64,000 bases of DNA from Nocardia cyriacigeorgica. Lineage in GTDB: Bacteria > Actinomycetota > Actinomycetes > Mycobacteriales > Mycobacteriaceae. Shown one piece after another: positions 32,457 through 41,821 of this stretch. The position numbers and the translations under genes were made by a program. Location: NCBI RefSeq assembly GCF_029868385.1, contig NZ_JARWNX010000022.1:62001-126000 (forward strand), read 5' to 3'. The notes beneath the pieces were generated by a model. That model did not search any database, had not been told where the DNA came from, and saw only the letters and a list, made by a program, of their open reading frames with translations. Numbering within the stretch: position 1 is the first letter of the stretch; each line of letters begins with the position of its first letter.

Positions 32457-33496
32457 GCGGTCAGCCCGGCCACGATCATGCCAGGACCGATGGTGCCCGC
32501 GGTGGTCCGCGCGTCATCGATGTCGACGCCCTCGCCGCGGCCGTCCGCTCCGGTGAGCGTGCGGCCCTGGCGCGGGCGATCACCCTGGTCGAATCGACCA
32601 GGGCCGACCATCGGGAGCTGGCGCAGCGACTACTGCTCCAGCTGACCCCGGCCACCGGTGCCGCGCTGTCGAACCGGGTCGGCATCACCGGCGTCCCCGG
32701 CGTCGGCAAGTCGACCTTCATCGACGCGCTCGGGATGTTTCTCATCGGCCAGGGGCATCGAGTCGCGGTGCTGGCCGTCGACCCGTCCTCGACGCGCACC
32801 GGCGGTTCGATCCTCGGTGACAAGACCCGGATGGCGCGGCTGTCGGTGGAGCCGGACGCCTTCATCCGGCCCTCGCCGACCGCTGGCACGCTCGGCGGTG
32901 TGGCCAAGGCGACCCGCGAGACCATCGTGCTGCTGGAGGCGGCGGGCTACGACGTGATCCTGGTGGAGACCGTCGGGGTGGGCCAATCCGAGGTGACGGT
33001 CGCGAACATGGTCGACGTGTTCTGCTTCCTGACCCTGGCCAGGACCGGCGATCAGTTGCAGGGCATCAAAAAGGGTGTGCTGGAACTCGCCGATCTGGTG
33101 GCGGTGAACAAGGCCGACGGTAAACACGAACTCGAGGCGAAGAAGGCCGCGCGGGAGTTGGTGGGCGCGCTGCGGCTCATCCATCCACACGATGCGCTGT
33201 GGCGGCCACCGGTGCTCACCATGAGCGGTTTGGAAGGTATCGGGCTGGAGCAGTTCTGGTCGACGGTGCTCGAGCATCGGCGCGTGCTGACCGATGCGGG
33301 CGAATTCGACGAGAAGCGCCGCCGTCAGCAGGTGGACTGGACCTGGACCATGGTGCACGACCAGCTGCTGCGCCGCCTCGCCGACAATCCGCGGGTGAAG
33401 GCGCTGCGCGACGAGGTGGAAAAGCAGGTCCGCGAAGGTGGGCTGACCGCGGCGCTGGCCGCCGAGGAATTACTGCGCGCCTTCGACGGCGACTGA
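32453..33496 (+). CDS. meaB: Methylmalonyl-CoA mutase-associated GTPase MeaB
   Basis: 347 residues. G3E-family GTPase with Walker [10 protein letters not shown] (80-88), switch region [10 protein letters not shown] and base motif NKAD. MeaB (older name ArgK) guards methylmalonyl-CoA mutase, controlling cofactor loading and protecting it from inactivation. Corresponds to Rv1496. In M. tuberculosis the MazEF4 toxin-antitoxin genes lie between mutB and this gene; here the genes overlap directly. Confidence 0.95.
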
Positions 33497-33514
33497 TCAG
33501 CGCGACGACGTGGC

Positions 33515-34432
33515 TCACGATGCGGGGGCCGAGTGTGCGTCCCCGCCGCCGTCGGGCAGCTCGAACAGGCGCGCGGCATTGTCGTGGCAGACCGCGCGTA
33601 GCCAGTCGTCGCCGAGGTCGAGGCGTTCCAGGGCGGCGACGGCATGGTGATACGGGTACGGGATGTTCGGGAAATCGCTGCCGAACATGATCCGGTCGCC
33701 GAAGGCACGCAGCCGCGGCCGGTCGGCGGCGGGGAAGGGGACCTCTTCCTCGGAGAAATCGGTGAAGGCCATGGTGGTGTCCAGGTGGACGCCCGGATAG
33801 CGCTCGGCCAGATCCAAGAACTCGGAATACTCCGGCATACCCATGTGCGCGACGATGAATCGGAGGTCCGGGAAACGGCGTAGCACCTCGACCATCGGCC
33901 CCGGACCCGTGAACTCACCGGGCGCCGGGCCGGAACCACAATGGATGAGGATCGGCGTGCCCGACTCGGCGAGCATCCCCCACACCGGATCGAGCAGCGG
34001 ATCGACCGGTGAATAGGCCCCGACCTGGATATGCGCCTTGAACACGCGCGCGCCATCGGCCAGCGCGGTAGCGACATAGTCGGCGACGCCCGGCTCGGGA
34101 TAGAAGGTCGCGGTGTGCAGACAATCGGGAACCTCGGCGGCGAACTCGGCGGTCCACGAGTTCAACCACGCCGCCATCCCCGGCTTGTGCGGATACACCA
34201 GCGACGTGAACGCACGAACACCGAAGTCGCGCAAGGTCTTCAACCGCACCGCCTGATCGTCGCGGTAGGTGATCGGCCACGCCCGCCCGGTGAGCGGCCC
34301 GGCCGAATCGAAATAGGCCCACACCTTGCGCATCACCTGATCGGGCATGAAATGGGTGTGCACATCGACGATGGCGGGCAGCCCGAGCCGGTGGCGGAAC
34401 GCGGCGAGGTAGGCGGTGGTGTCGTCGGTCAT
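33515..34432 (-). CDS. Amidohydrolase-family metal-dependent hydrolase
   Basis: 305 residues of the amidohydrolase 2 group (ACMSD/decarboxylase-like). Metal ligands are visible: DVHTHFMP near residue 21 (HxH), HCGSG, HMGMP and GSDFPNIPYPY (Asp). The ATG overlaps the stop of the nucleoside hydrolase gene (ATGA), so the two are an operon. The substrate is unknown; the neighbour suggests nucleoside or base breakdown, but the subfamily also contains decarboxylases and lactonases. Confidence 0.88.
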   Translation of the reverse strand: MTDDTTAYLAAFRHRLGLPAIVDVHTHFMPDQVMRKVWAYFDSAGPLTGRAWPITYRDDQAVRLKTLRDFGVRAFTSLVYPHKPGMAAWLNSWTAEFAAEVPDCLHTATFYPEPGVADYVATALADGARVFKAHIQVGAYSPVDPLLDPVWGMLAESGTPILIHCGSGPAPGEFTGPGPMVEVLRRFPDLRFIVAHMGMPEYSEFLDLAERYPGVHLDTTMAFTDFSEEEVPFPAADRPRLRAFGDRIMFGSDFPNIPYPYHHAVAALERLDLGDDWLRAVCHDNAARLFELPDGGGDAHSAPAS

Positions 34433-35502
34433 GGCGCCTCCTCGGCGGTTACGGGAACCGGCAGGTCCGCCGGGGGATACACCTCGGCGGCGAAACCGCC
34501 GACCCGGTCGATCAGCCGGTCGAAGAACACCTCGGGGTCGGTGCCGATCACGATGTCGGCATTGGGTTCTCGGCCCCACATACCCGCCCAGTCCGCCACC
34601 GTCATCGCACGGGTGAGGGTTCCGGCGAGTTCGACGTCGACCGTCGCGGGCCGGGTGCGCGCCAGCGTGGGATCGAGGGCGACCGCCGCGGCGAACGGAT
34701 CATGCATATGCGCCAGATATCCGAGATCGAAGCGGTGGTGGAAGTCGAAATAGAAGCGCACCGCGTCGGTGAGATGACCGATGATCGGATTCCGGGCCGC
34801 CGACCTGGCATCCGGCGGATCGGCAGGCGACACCAGTTCGACGGGTGTGCTTCCCGCGCGTTCGGCGAGCCGGACCAGATGTCCCGGACGCATCTCGATG
34901 GTCTCGGTGATGTCGAGCGCGCAGATCAGCGGGCGCCGGTCCGGCGGTGCGGCGGAGAAGGCGTCGAAGACCTCTTTGGCCGCCTCCGGATCCACGTGGA
35001 CGTTCCACTCGTTCGTCGGAGTGGTATTGCCGGGATGGTTGAACGCGCCACCCATCACAATCAGGCGCCGCAACAGCAGCGGCAGCGCCGGTTCCCGCCG
35101 CAGCGCCAGCGCCAGATTGGTGAGCGGGCCCGTGCACAGCCCCACGATCTCCCCCGGATACGCGCGCGCCAGACCGACCCAGAGGTCGGCGGCGGTGCGC
35201 TCGGACACGGTCCGGGTAGGCGCGGGCAGCTCCGCGTATCCCACTCCGTGCGGACCGTGCGTGTCCTCGGTGGTGCGCAAAGGGATCGACAGCGGTACGG
35301 CGGAGCCGAGCGCGACCTCGATATCGGGCGCCCGGCACACATCGAGCCAGGCGAGATTGTTGGTCGCCACCTGCGCGGCACTCACATTGCCCGCGGTGGA
35401 CGCGATGCCGAGGATCTCGGCCTCCGGGCTGGCCAGCAGATAGAGCAGCGCCAGCGAATCGTCCACCCCGGTATCGACGTCAACGATGATCTTCTGCCGC
35501 AC
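34429..35502 (-). CDS. Inosine/uridine-preferring nucleoside hydrolase
   Basis: 357 residues. The Ca-binding N-terminal signature DVDTGVDDSLAL is at about residues 8-19; VMGGAFNHPGN and the C-terminal HDPFAAAVALDP supply other site residues. Splits ribonucleosides into base and ribose for salvage. About 40 residues longer than typical IunH. Translationally coupled to the amidohydrolase gene. Confidence 0.92.
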   Translation of the reverse strand: MRQKIIVDVDTGVDDSLALLYLLASPEAEILGIASTAGNVSAAQVATNNLAWLDVCRAPDIEVALGSAVPLSIPLRTTEDTHGPHGVGYAELPAPTRTVSERTAADLWVGLARAYPGEIVGLCTGPLTNLALALRREPALPLLLRRLIVMGGAFNHPGNTTPTNEWNVHVDPEAAKEVFDAFSAAPPDRRPLICALDITETIEMRPGHLVRLAERAGSTPVELVSPADPPDARSAARNPIIGHLTDAVRFYFDFHHRFDLGYLAHMHDPFAAAVALDPTLARTRPATVDVELAGTLTRAMTVADWAGMWGREPNADIVIGTDPEVFFDRLIDRVGGFAAEVYPPADLPVPVTAEEAP

Positions 35503-35656
35503 GTCCCGAGCCTAACCAGCCCGCATCCGGCGGTAGCGGTCCGGGCTCGCGGAAGGCGTCACCGGAGAACGTCAGCCCCGCTGACCGTAGGAACCCTCGC
35601 GCGGATCGGGGCCCTGCGCGCTGCGCTCTGTTGCTCCCGGATTGCCCCGGCGCCGA

Positions 35657-37009
35657 TCACAGCCGGCGCGATGACGCCGAAGACGACCAGGTCGGCTGAT
35701 CCCAGCCGTACCGGCGGGCGGGCGCCGGATAGTCGGGGTATTCGGCGAGGGCGGGGAGGGCGGTCGTGATACTGCCGTGGGTGACGGTGTGTCGCGGATC
35801 GGGTTCGGTGGCCGCGGGGTGGCGGAGGGTGCGTTCGGGTGCGGCGAGCAGCCAGGACGCGGTGCGCGCCAAGGAGACCCGGATATCGCGGCCGATACCG
35901 TCGGCGGCGCGGGCGGTGAGCGCGTCGATGACGCCGGCGGCGAGCAGGTAACCCGAGGCGTGGTCGAGCGCCTGCGCGGGCAGTGCGCTGGGCACCGCCG
36001 GTGCGCCTTCGATGATGGCGATGCCGGTGGCGGCCTGGACGATGCTGTCGAAACCTCGGCGCGCACCCCACGGGCCGGTATCGCCCCACGCGCTGACCCG
36101 CCCGTGCACGAGTCCCGGCCGGATCGTCAGTCCGGCGTGTTCGAGCGCGCCCGGTCGATAGCCGGTCACCAGCACGTCCGCGGTGTCGAGGAGCGCCTCG
36201 ATCCGCCCGCGGTCGGCGCGCAGATCCAGCACGGTGGACCGTTTGCCCTGGCAGGTGTCGTGGAACTGCCAGCTGATCTCGGGCAGACCGGGCGGGTCGA
36301 TCCGCAGGACATCGGCGCCGAGCAGGGCCAGCGTGCGAGTCGCGACCGGTCCGGCGATCACCCTGGTCATATCGAGTACGCGGACCCCGCGCAGCGGCAG
36401 GAACGGTGTCGCACCATCGGGCAGTCCGCTACCGCGTGCGTCGGCGCGGGCGATCGAGGAGACCAGCGGTCCCGCCGCGGCGGCACGTGCCTGCGGGGTG
36501 GCCGCCCATTCGCGTTCGGTGCGCACCCGCACCGCGATGGCACCGGTGGCAGCGGCCGCGTCCTCGACATCGGCGGCGCGGCTCATCGCGATCTGCGCGA
36601 CGGCCAGGTCGAGGGGAGCGTCGCCGGGCAGGTTCAGCGCGGCGAGCAGCCTGGCCCGGTGGTGCGGATAGTTGGCATGGGTGCGGACCCATCCGTCGAA
36701 GGTCGGGAAGAAACCCGACAGGTCGGCGAACATCCCCACCGGTGCGCCGTCGATGCGCAGCAGCCGTTCACTGGCGAACGCGGCCGCGATGCGCTGCGGG
36801 TCGATCCGATGCCGCACGGGATCGAGTCCGTGTGCCATTCGCAACCGGTTCGCCGCGCCGATGACGGCCCCGATCGCACCCGCCGCGAGCCCCGCCACCG
36901 GCAACGCCGCGGCCAACACGGCACCGAACTCCGGCGCGGGCGTGTCGGAATGGTCCTCGATACCGATGCCATCCTGGTAATCACGGACCAGCCGTTCGTG
37001 CACACTCAC
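35657..37009 (-). CDS. CaiB/BaiF-type (family III) CoA transferase
   Basis: 450 residues. The C-terminal part has the family III pattern: RGVRVLDMTRVIAGPVATRTLALLGADVLRIDPP, then LDLRADRGR, DVLVTGYRPGALE and DSIVQAATGIAI. The N-terminal 190 residues (FFPTFDGWVRTHANYPHHRARLLAAL) resemble the C-terminal part of related enzymes, so it may be a two-half form. The Asp nucleophile usually found after the first block is not obvious in this layout. No clear operon partner. Confidence 0.85.
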   Translation of the reverse strand: MSVHERLVRDYQDGIGIEDHSDTPAPEFGAVLAAALPVAGLAAGAIGAVIGAANRLRMAHGLDPVRHRIDPQRIAAAFASERLLRIDGAPVGMFADLSGFFPTFDGWVRTHANYPHHRARLLAALNLPGDAPLDLAVAQIAMSRAADVEDAAAATGAIAVRVRTEREWAATPQARAAAAGPLVSSIARADARGSGLPDGATPFLPLRGVRVLDMTRVIAGPVATRTLALLGADVLRIDPPGLPEISWQFHDTCQGKRSTVLDLRADRGRIEALLDTADVLVTGYRPGALEHAGLTIRPGLVHGRVSAWGDTGPWGARRGFDSIVQAATGIAIIEGAPAVPSALPAQALDHASGYLLAAGVIDALTARAADGIGRDIRVSLARTASWLLAAPERTLRHPAATEPDPRHTVTHGSITTALPALAEYPDYPAPARRYGWDQPTWSSSASSRRL

Positions 37010-37241
37010 CGCACCCAGCGTAATAGCCGTCGACCGGAACGGATTCCGACGTGCGATCCGACGACCTCGGCGTCACAGCTCGACCGCTGGAGTGAGTTCA
37101 CCACCGGCGAGTTCACGAGTGCGCAATTCCCCGGCGGACACTTTTATCTCGATGAACGCCCTGCGGAACTGGCCGCGGCCATCGGCAACCGACTCGACGG
37201 TGCCGACACTCGACGGTGAACCGCGCGGGAGCGAGTCGAGA

Positions 37242-38687
37242 TCACCAGGGGGAGGGGCGGTAATCCTTGAGGAAGCAGCCGTACAGGTCATTGCCCTGTT
37301 CGCCCTGCACGATCGGGTCGTAGACGCGGGCGGCGCCGTCCACCAGGTCCAGTGGGGCCCGGAAACCCTCGTCGGCGAGCCGGATCTTGGTGTAATGCGG
37401 GCGCTCGTCGGTGATCCAGCCGGTGTCGACGGCGGTCATCAGAATGGAGTCCGCCTCGAACATCTCGGCGGCGCTGGTGCGGGTCAGCATGTTCAACGCC
37501 GCCTTGGCCATATTCGTATGCGGATGGCCGGCGCCCTTGTACGCCCGACCGAACTGGCCCTCCATCGCCGAGACGTTGACGATGTACTTGCGCCGCGCCT
37601 GCGCCGCCGCCATCGCCGGGCGCAACCGCGATACCAGGATGAACGGCGCGACCGAGTTACACAGCTGCACTTCGAGCAGTTCGGTGGGCTCGACTTCGCC
37701 GACGGTCTGTACCCAGCTGTTGGTGTGGGCGAGATCGGGCACCAGCCCACCGGCGTCGATGGCGACACCGCGGGAGATGCGCTCGGGCGTGGCCGAACCC
37801 GCCACCAACGCCAGCCCGGCCACATCGTCGGCGGTGAGCGTCGGGGTGAGCGAGGCGGTGAGCGCGCTGGGATGGGCCTGCATCGTCTTGCCGAAGGTCA
37901 CCACATCGGGCAACGCTCCGGCGGGCAGCGGCATGGACTCGGCCTCGACGAGAGCGCTGTAGGCACCGGCGGAGCGGCGCACCGTCTGCGCGGCATTGTT
38001 GATCAGGATATCGAGCGGGCCCTGGGCGGCGACATCGTCGGCCAGGGCCACCACCTGCGCCGGATCACGCAGATCGATACCGACGATGCGCACCCGGTGC
38101 AGCCAGTCCGCGCTGTCGGGCTGGGCGGCGAAGCGACGGATGGCGTCATGGGGGAAACGGGTGGTGATAGTGGTGTGCGCGCCGTCGCGCAGCAGCCGCA
38201 ACGCGATGTACATGCCGATCTTGGCGCGTCCACCGGTGAGCAGTGCTCGTTTGCCGGTGAGGTCGGTGCGGGCATCGCGGCGGGCGTGGCTGTCGGCGGC
38301 GCAGTCCGGGCACAGCTGGTGGTAGAACGCGTCGACGCGGGTGTAGCGCTGTTTGCAGATGTAGCAGGGCCGGGCCCGCAGCAGAGTGCCCGCGCTGGCG
38401 CCGGTGGCAGTGGAACTGATCGGGATGCCCGCGGTCTCGTCGTCGATCCGCTGGGGCGATCCGGTGGCGGTAGCGGCGACCACCGCGCGGTCGGCGGAGG
38501 ACACCGCGTCCCTGGCCGCCGCGCGACGGCGCTGCTTGAGCTTTTTGAACATATGCCCGACGGCGCGCTGCACCGCCACCGAATCCGGATGATCCTTGTC
38601 GAGCTGTCCCGCCTGCTCCAAGACCCGCAGACAGGTGGCGAGCGAATCGGGATCGATCGTGGTTTCGGCCATCGGAGGTGGAGACAT
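37242..38687 (-). CDS. SDR-family protein with N-terminal zinc ribbon, atypical active site
   Basis: 481 residues. The N-terminal 100 residues are helical and basic. A CxxC...CxxC zinc ribbon follows (CYICKQRYTRVDAFYHQLCPDC, split here by 15 residues). Then comes an SDR domain with TGGRAKIG for the cofactor and NNAAQT. The region VNVSAMEGQFG supplies the Ser, but at the Tyr position of YxxxK the sequence reads TNMAK, so the catalytic Tyr is Thr. The start (ATG 38687) has weak support; ATG 38672 is possible. Function unknown; it may bind nucleotide without classical reductase chemistry. Confidence 0.8.
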   Translation of the reverse strand: MSPPPMAETTIDPDSLATCLRVLEQAGQLDKDHPDSVAVQRAVGHMFKKLKQRRRAAARDAVSSADRAVVAATATGSPQRIDDETAGIPISSTATGASAGTLLRARPCYICKQRYTRVDAFYHQLCPDCAADSHARRDARTDLTGKRALLTGGRAKIGMYIALRLLRDGAHTTITTRFPHDAIRRFAAQPDSADWLHRVRIVGIDLRDPAQVVALADDVAAQGPLDILINNAAQTVRRSAGAYSALVEAESMPLPAGALPDVVTFGKTMQAHPSALTASLTPTLTADDVAGLALVAGSATPERISRGVAIDAGGLVPDLAHTNSWVQTVGEVEPTELLEVQLCNSVAPFILVSRLRPAMAAAQARRKYIVNVSAMEGQFGRAYKGAGHPHTNMAKAALNMLTRTSAAEMFEADSILMTAVDTGWITDERPHYTKIRLADEGFRAPLDLVDGAARVYDPIVQGEQGNDLYGCFLKDYRPSPW

Positions 38688-38784
38688 CCTTCATGAGCTG
38701 GGCATGTGTCGCGCCCATTGTCTCAAACGGGGTCGGGTGACCGGCCGCTCACCTCCACCTCGGCGGCTGATGGCGATGCGCGGT

Positions 38785-40269
38785 TCAGTCGCGCAGCGCG
38801 GCCAGGGTGGACCGGGCGGATTCGGTCAGCTTGTCGATGACCTCCGATTCCGGCAGGGCCCTCGACGAATTCGACGACGATGACGTGGACAGGAACTGCG
38901 ACCAGGTGAAAGCGCCGACGATCCAGCCATCGCGGATCCTGAGCGTGACGGTGGGGGCGGGATCGCCCGCCTTGTCGGGCTCGACGGTCACATAGGCTTC
39001 ATCGCCGATCCCGGAGATCTTCTCGGCCCGGCCCTCGGCGCCCGAGTCGGCGTACGGGTTCTCCCAGGTATCGAAGCCCGCGATGAACTCGGGGCCCGGA
39101 TCGGTCTTCTTGTGGATCGTCACGCTGGAGTACAGGGACGCGTCCTCGTAGTCGTCTTCCTCGGCTCCAGGGCCGAGAAGCCGTTGAGCGCAGAACATCG
39201 TGTCCCGCGCGGTGTGCTCGGTACCGGTGAAGTTCGGGTAGTCGTAGGTACCCGACATGCTCTTGGTGGAGATCTTGTAGCCGGATTCGGTGAACGGTTC
39301 GGTGTCGGCCACATCGCAGAAGTCGGCGGAATAGGTGTAGCCGCGCAGGTCGGGCTCACCGGGCGCGACTCCGCCCGAGCTGCTGCCGCCGAAGCCACCG
39401 AAGGCGAGAACCGCGCCGCCCCACACCACTGATGCGACGACGATGCCGCCGAGCCCCCACAACCAGCCCTTGCCGGAGGAGGTCCGACCACCGGAACCGT
39501 TCGGACCGAACGACGGTGCGGGCTGGCCGAATCCGGTCCCACCGGGTCCGCCCGGTCCGAACCCACCCGGCGCTGCTCCGTGCTCCTGCGCTGCGAAGTC
39601 CTGGCCGTGCAGCGACGATCCTTGGCCTTGCGGCGCGAATCCTTGGCCTTGCGCTGCGAATCCTTGGCCTTGCGACGCGAGACCCTGGCCCTGCGGTGCG
39701 AAGCCCTGGCCCTGCGGTGCGAAGCCCTGGTTCTGCGGTGCAAAACCTTGGCTCTCAGGTGTGAACCCCTGTCCGTGCGAGCCGAATTCCTGGCCTTGCG
39801 GCGTGAAACCCTGGCCTGGCGCGGGAGCGTGCGCCTGCGGCGTGAAACCTTGGCTTGGCACGGGAACCTGCGCCTGCGGTGTGAACCCTTGCCCCTGCGG
39901 CGGCGGGAACTGGCCCTGCGGCGGGAACTGACCCTGTGATGCGTCGGGTGGCGCCGAACCGGCCACGGGCTGCTGCGGCGCCGACGGCGCGAAACCAGGC
40001 GCGGGTGGCGCGAATCCCTGCTCCGGCGTCGGGGACCCGGAGGGCCCGCCCGCAGCGACACCGGGCGGCGGTGCCGACGCGAATCCGCCAGGGGGCTGAT
40101 CGAAGGAGCGCAGCAGCGTCGGATCGTGCTGCGGGTCCGGTGTACCCGGCTGGCGCAGCACCGTCGGATCGGCGGGCGCGACGGGCGGTTGCTGCGGCGC
40201 CGCACCGGTCGAGTTCGGCTGATCGCCTTGTGCGCCCGACTGATTCGCGGAGTCCCCCGATGTCGTCAT
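38785..40269 (-). CDS. Membrane protein with Gln/Gly/Pro repeat region and extracellular domain
   Basis: 494 residues. Residues 1-110 are Pro/Ala/Gln-rich; 111-230 are short repeats of the type GQGFAPQ; 240-260 are Gly-rich. A membrane helix at about 268-291 (GWLWGLGGIVVASVVWGGAVLAF) is followed by a 200-residue domain with paired Cys (ADFCDVAD and MFCAQRL) that probably lies outside the membrane. The long cytoplasmic low-complexity part resembles Pro/Gln-rich arms of actinobacterial envelope proteins. I do not recognise the outer domain. Confidence 0.8.
   Translation of the reverse strand: MTTSGDSANQSGAQGDQPNSTGAAPQQPPVAPADPTVLRQPGTPDPQHDPTLLRSFDQPPGGFASAPPPGVAAGGPSGSPTPEQGFAPPAPGFAPSAPQQPVAGSAPPDASQGQFPPQGQFPPPQGQGFTPQAQVPVPSQGFTPQAHAPAPGQGFTPQGQEFGSHGQGFTPESQGFAPQNQGFAPQGQGFAPQGQGLASQGQGFAAQGQGFAPQGQGSSLHGQDFAAQEHGAAPGGFGPGGPGGTGFGQPAPSFGPNGSGGRTSSGKGWLWGLGGIVVASVVWGGAVLAFGGFGGSSSGGVAPGEPDLRGYTYSADFCDVADTEPFTESGYKISTKSMSGTYDYPNFTGTEHTARDTMFCAQRLLGPGAEEDDYEDASLYSSVTIHKKTDPGPEFIAGFDTWENPYADSGAEGRAEKISGIGDEAYVTVEPDKAGDPAPTVTLRIRDGWIVGAFTWSQFLSTSSSSNSSRALPESEVIDKLTESARSTLAALRD
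39580..39939 (-). repeat. 21-base coding repeats (GQGFAPQ units)
   Basis: Within the membrane protein gene, units of about 21 bases encoding seven residues repeat a dozen or more times with small differences. Several adjacent units are nearly identical, so the array could change length by slippage or recombination. Confidence 0.75.
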
Positions 40270-40347
40270 GGCGGGGAACGTACCACTGTCGTGTCGTGAC
40301 CGCCCATCCGAGTTTCGTGCCGGGCGATCACGGCTCTCGAATGGCGG

Positions 40348-41556
40348 TCAGGTGATCCGCACCGCCTCGGCGAACGCGGCCCGCCCGGAGGCCCACGCAC
40401 CGTCCCCGAGCCGGGCTTCCGGCGTGCCGGACGACCCACCGGCGATGGCCAGGCCGGACGCCTCCGATTCGCTCATGACCGCAAGCGCCGACAGGCGACG
40501 ACGATCGTCCTCCGGCATGGCCGCGGTGAGCGGGATCAGCGCATCCCAGCGCCCGGCGGCGCCCGCGCGGCGGACGAGATCGTCGAGCCGGTCATCCGGT
40601 TCGCCCGCGATCGCTGCGGCGACGACCGTCAGTGACTCGGCGGGCAGATGCCCGGTCAACGGCAGCAGATCCAGCCACAACCCCTCGCCGAGCGCGGCCT
40701 CGACACATGCGCCGAGGAACTGCTCATCGCGTAGCGCGGGCCGGGCGGCCAGCGCCGCGAGAGCCGTCGAGCTCATGGCGCCGGCGATCGGCAGTAGGGT
40801 CGCCAGTGCGTCGAGTTCGATCGCGGCGGCGAGGAGCCCATCGAGTGCGTCGTCGCCGAGGTCGGCGCAGATATCGCCGAGCCTGGCCTTGTTCGCGCTG
40901 TTCACCGTGCCGAGCAGATCAAGGCCCTGCACCCACAGCCGCTCGGTATGGGCCGCACGGATGACCCCTGGCAGCCGATCGGCCACGATCTCCATCAACG
41001 TATCGATGGAACTCTTGTCCTCCATCAGGAATCCGATGCGCAGCAGATCGGCGTCGCCGATGACCGCCGCGGCCGCGCGCAGCGACGGCTCGGGCACCAC
41101 ACCGACGAACCGGCCCATGGTGACGTGTTCCTCGCGCGCGAGCAGTTCGGTGGCGACCGCCGCAACCTGCCGGGGCGCAACCCTGGCGATCACATCGGCG
41201 GTGCGCCGCGGATCAAGGGCGATCGCCGCTTCGGCCAGGAACGGTGCGGGCAGGGCCGCCGCGATATCCACCGCCCGCCGCGGGTCCACCACGGCGGCAA
41301 CGGCCGCGCACAGCACCGGCCCGAAGGCGTGGGTGGCGATCTTGGCGCTGATCGCCACCGGCACGAGGTTGGCCGCCGCGGCCACCCGCGCCAGTTTCGA
41401 CCGGTCGCGGTCGAAGAGCATATCGGTGCTGCGGTCGCGGAATTCGCGGATGGCCGCGGGCGGCAGATCGGCCAGGAACCCCAGCTGCTCGGGCTCGACA
41501 CCCAGGAGCCGGGCGAGCTTGGTGGTCTCGGCGAGGGCCAGCAGATGGTCGCTCAT
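40348..41556 (-). CDS. Helical-repeat protein, function unknown
   Basis: 402 residues, Ala/Leu-rich and without a signal peptide or membrane helix. Repeated motifs such as VVDPRRAVDIAAALP and ALDPRRTADVIARVAP suggest an alpha-helical solenoid resembling the cytoplasmic MgtE-N fold. The N-terminal MSDHLLALAETTKLARLLGVEPEQL may be a binding helix. Its start overlaps the stop of a 71-residue gene (ATGA). Probably the last gene of the operon led by the hydrolase at 42940. Confidence 0.75.
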   Translation of the reverse strand: MSDHLLALAETTKLARLLGVEPEQLGFLADLPPAAIREFRDRSTDMLFDRDRSKLARVAAAANLVPVAISAKIATHAFGPVLCAAVAAVVDPRRAVDIAAALPAPFLAEAAIALDPRRTADVIARVAPRQVAAVATELLAREEHVTMGRFVGVVPEPSLRAAAAVIGDADLLRIGFLMEDKSSIDTLMEIVADRLPGVIRAAHTERLWVQGLDLLGTVNSANKARLGDICADLGDDALDGLLAAAIELDALATLLPIAGAMSSTALAALAARPALRDEQFLGACVEAALGEGLWLDLLPLTGHLPAESLTVVAAAIAGEPDDRLDDLVRRAGAAGRWDALIPLTAAMPEDDRRRLSALAVMSESEASGLAIAGGSSGTPEARLGDGAWASGRAAFAEAVRIT

Positions 41557-41768
41557 AGTCCGAGGGCCTTCTTCACCGCCGGGCGCATCAGACGCGGGAT
41601 CAGCCCGAGCCCGGACTCGAATGCCTCGCGCATCTGGCCTGCCCGGCGGGCCGAGGCGCCGTGCAGTAGATGGTCGAGTTCGGTGAGCTGTTCATCGGTG
41701 AGGTCGGCGAAGGCCGCGGGCAGGGGAGCGCCGAGCGTCCGGGACACAGTGTCGGCTGCGGTGGTCAT
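41553..41768 (-). CDS. Small alpha-helical protein, function unknown
   Basis: 71 residues, predicted mostly helical (FADLTDEQLTELDHLLHGASARRAGQMREAF). Overlaps the following gene by four bases and lies 53 bases after the hydrolase gene, so it is likely translated with both. Could be a small partner of the 402-residue helical protein. Confidence 0.7.
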   Translation of the reverse strand: MTTAADTVSRTLGAPLPAAFADLTDEQLTELDHLLHGASARRAGQMREAFESGLGLIPRLMRPAVKKALGL

Positions 41769-41821
41769 GATGCCTTTCGTCGCGAATGGCTGTAGGGGCC
41801 TCGGGGTGTCGCCGGGCCGGA

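Noticed and set aside
34702..35769. Open frame of 355 codons opposite the nucleoside hydrolase gene, and similar long antisense frames elsewhere
   Set aside because: Arg/Gly/Ala-biased composition, no ribosome sites and complete overlap with recognised genes.
35559..36089. Frameshift at the C-terminus of the CoA transferase
   Set aside because: The last residues look odd (Ser/Arg-rich after WDQPTW), but the frame is open to a normal stop and no better continuation in another frame is convincing.
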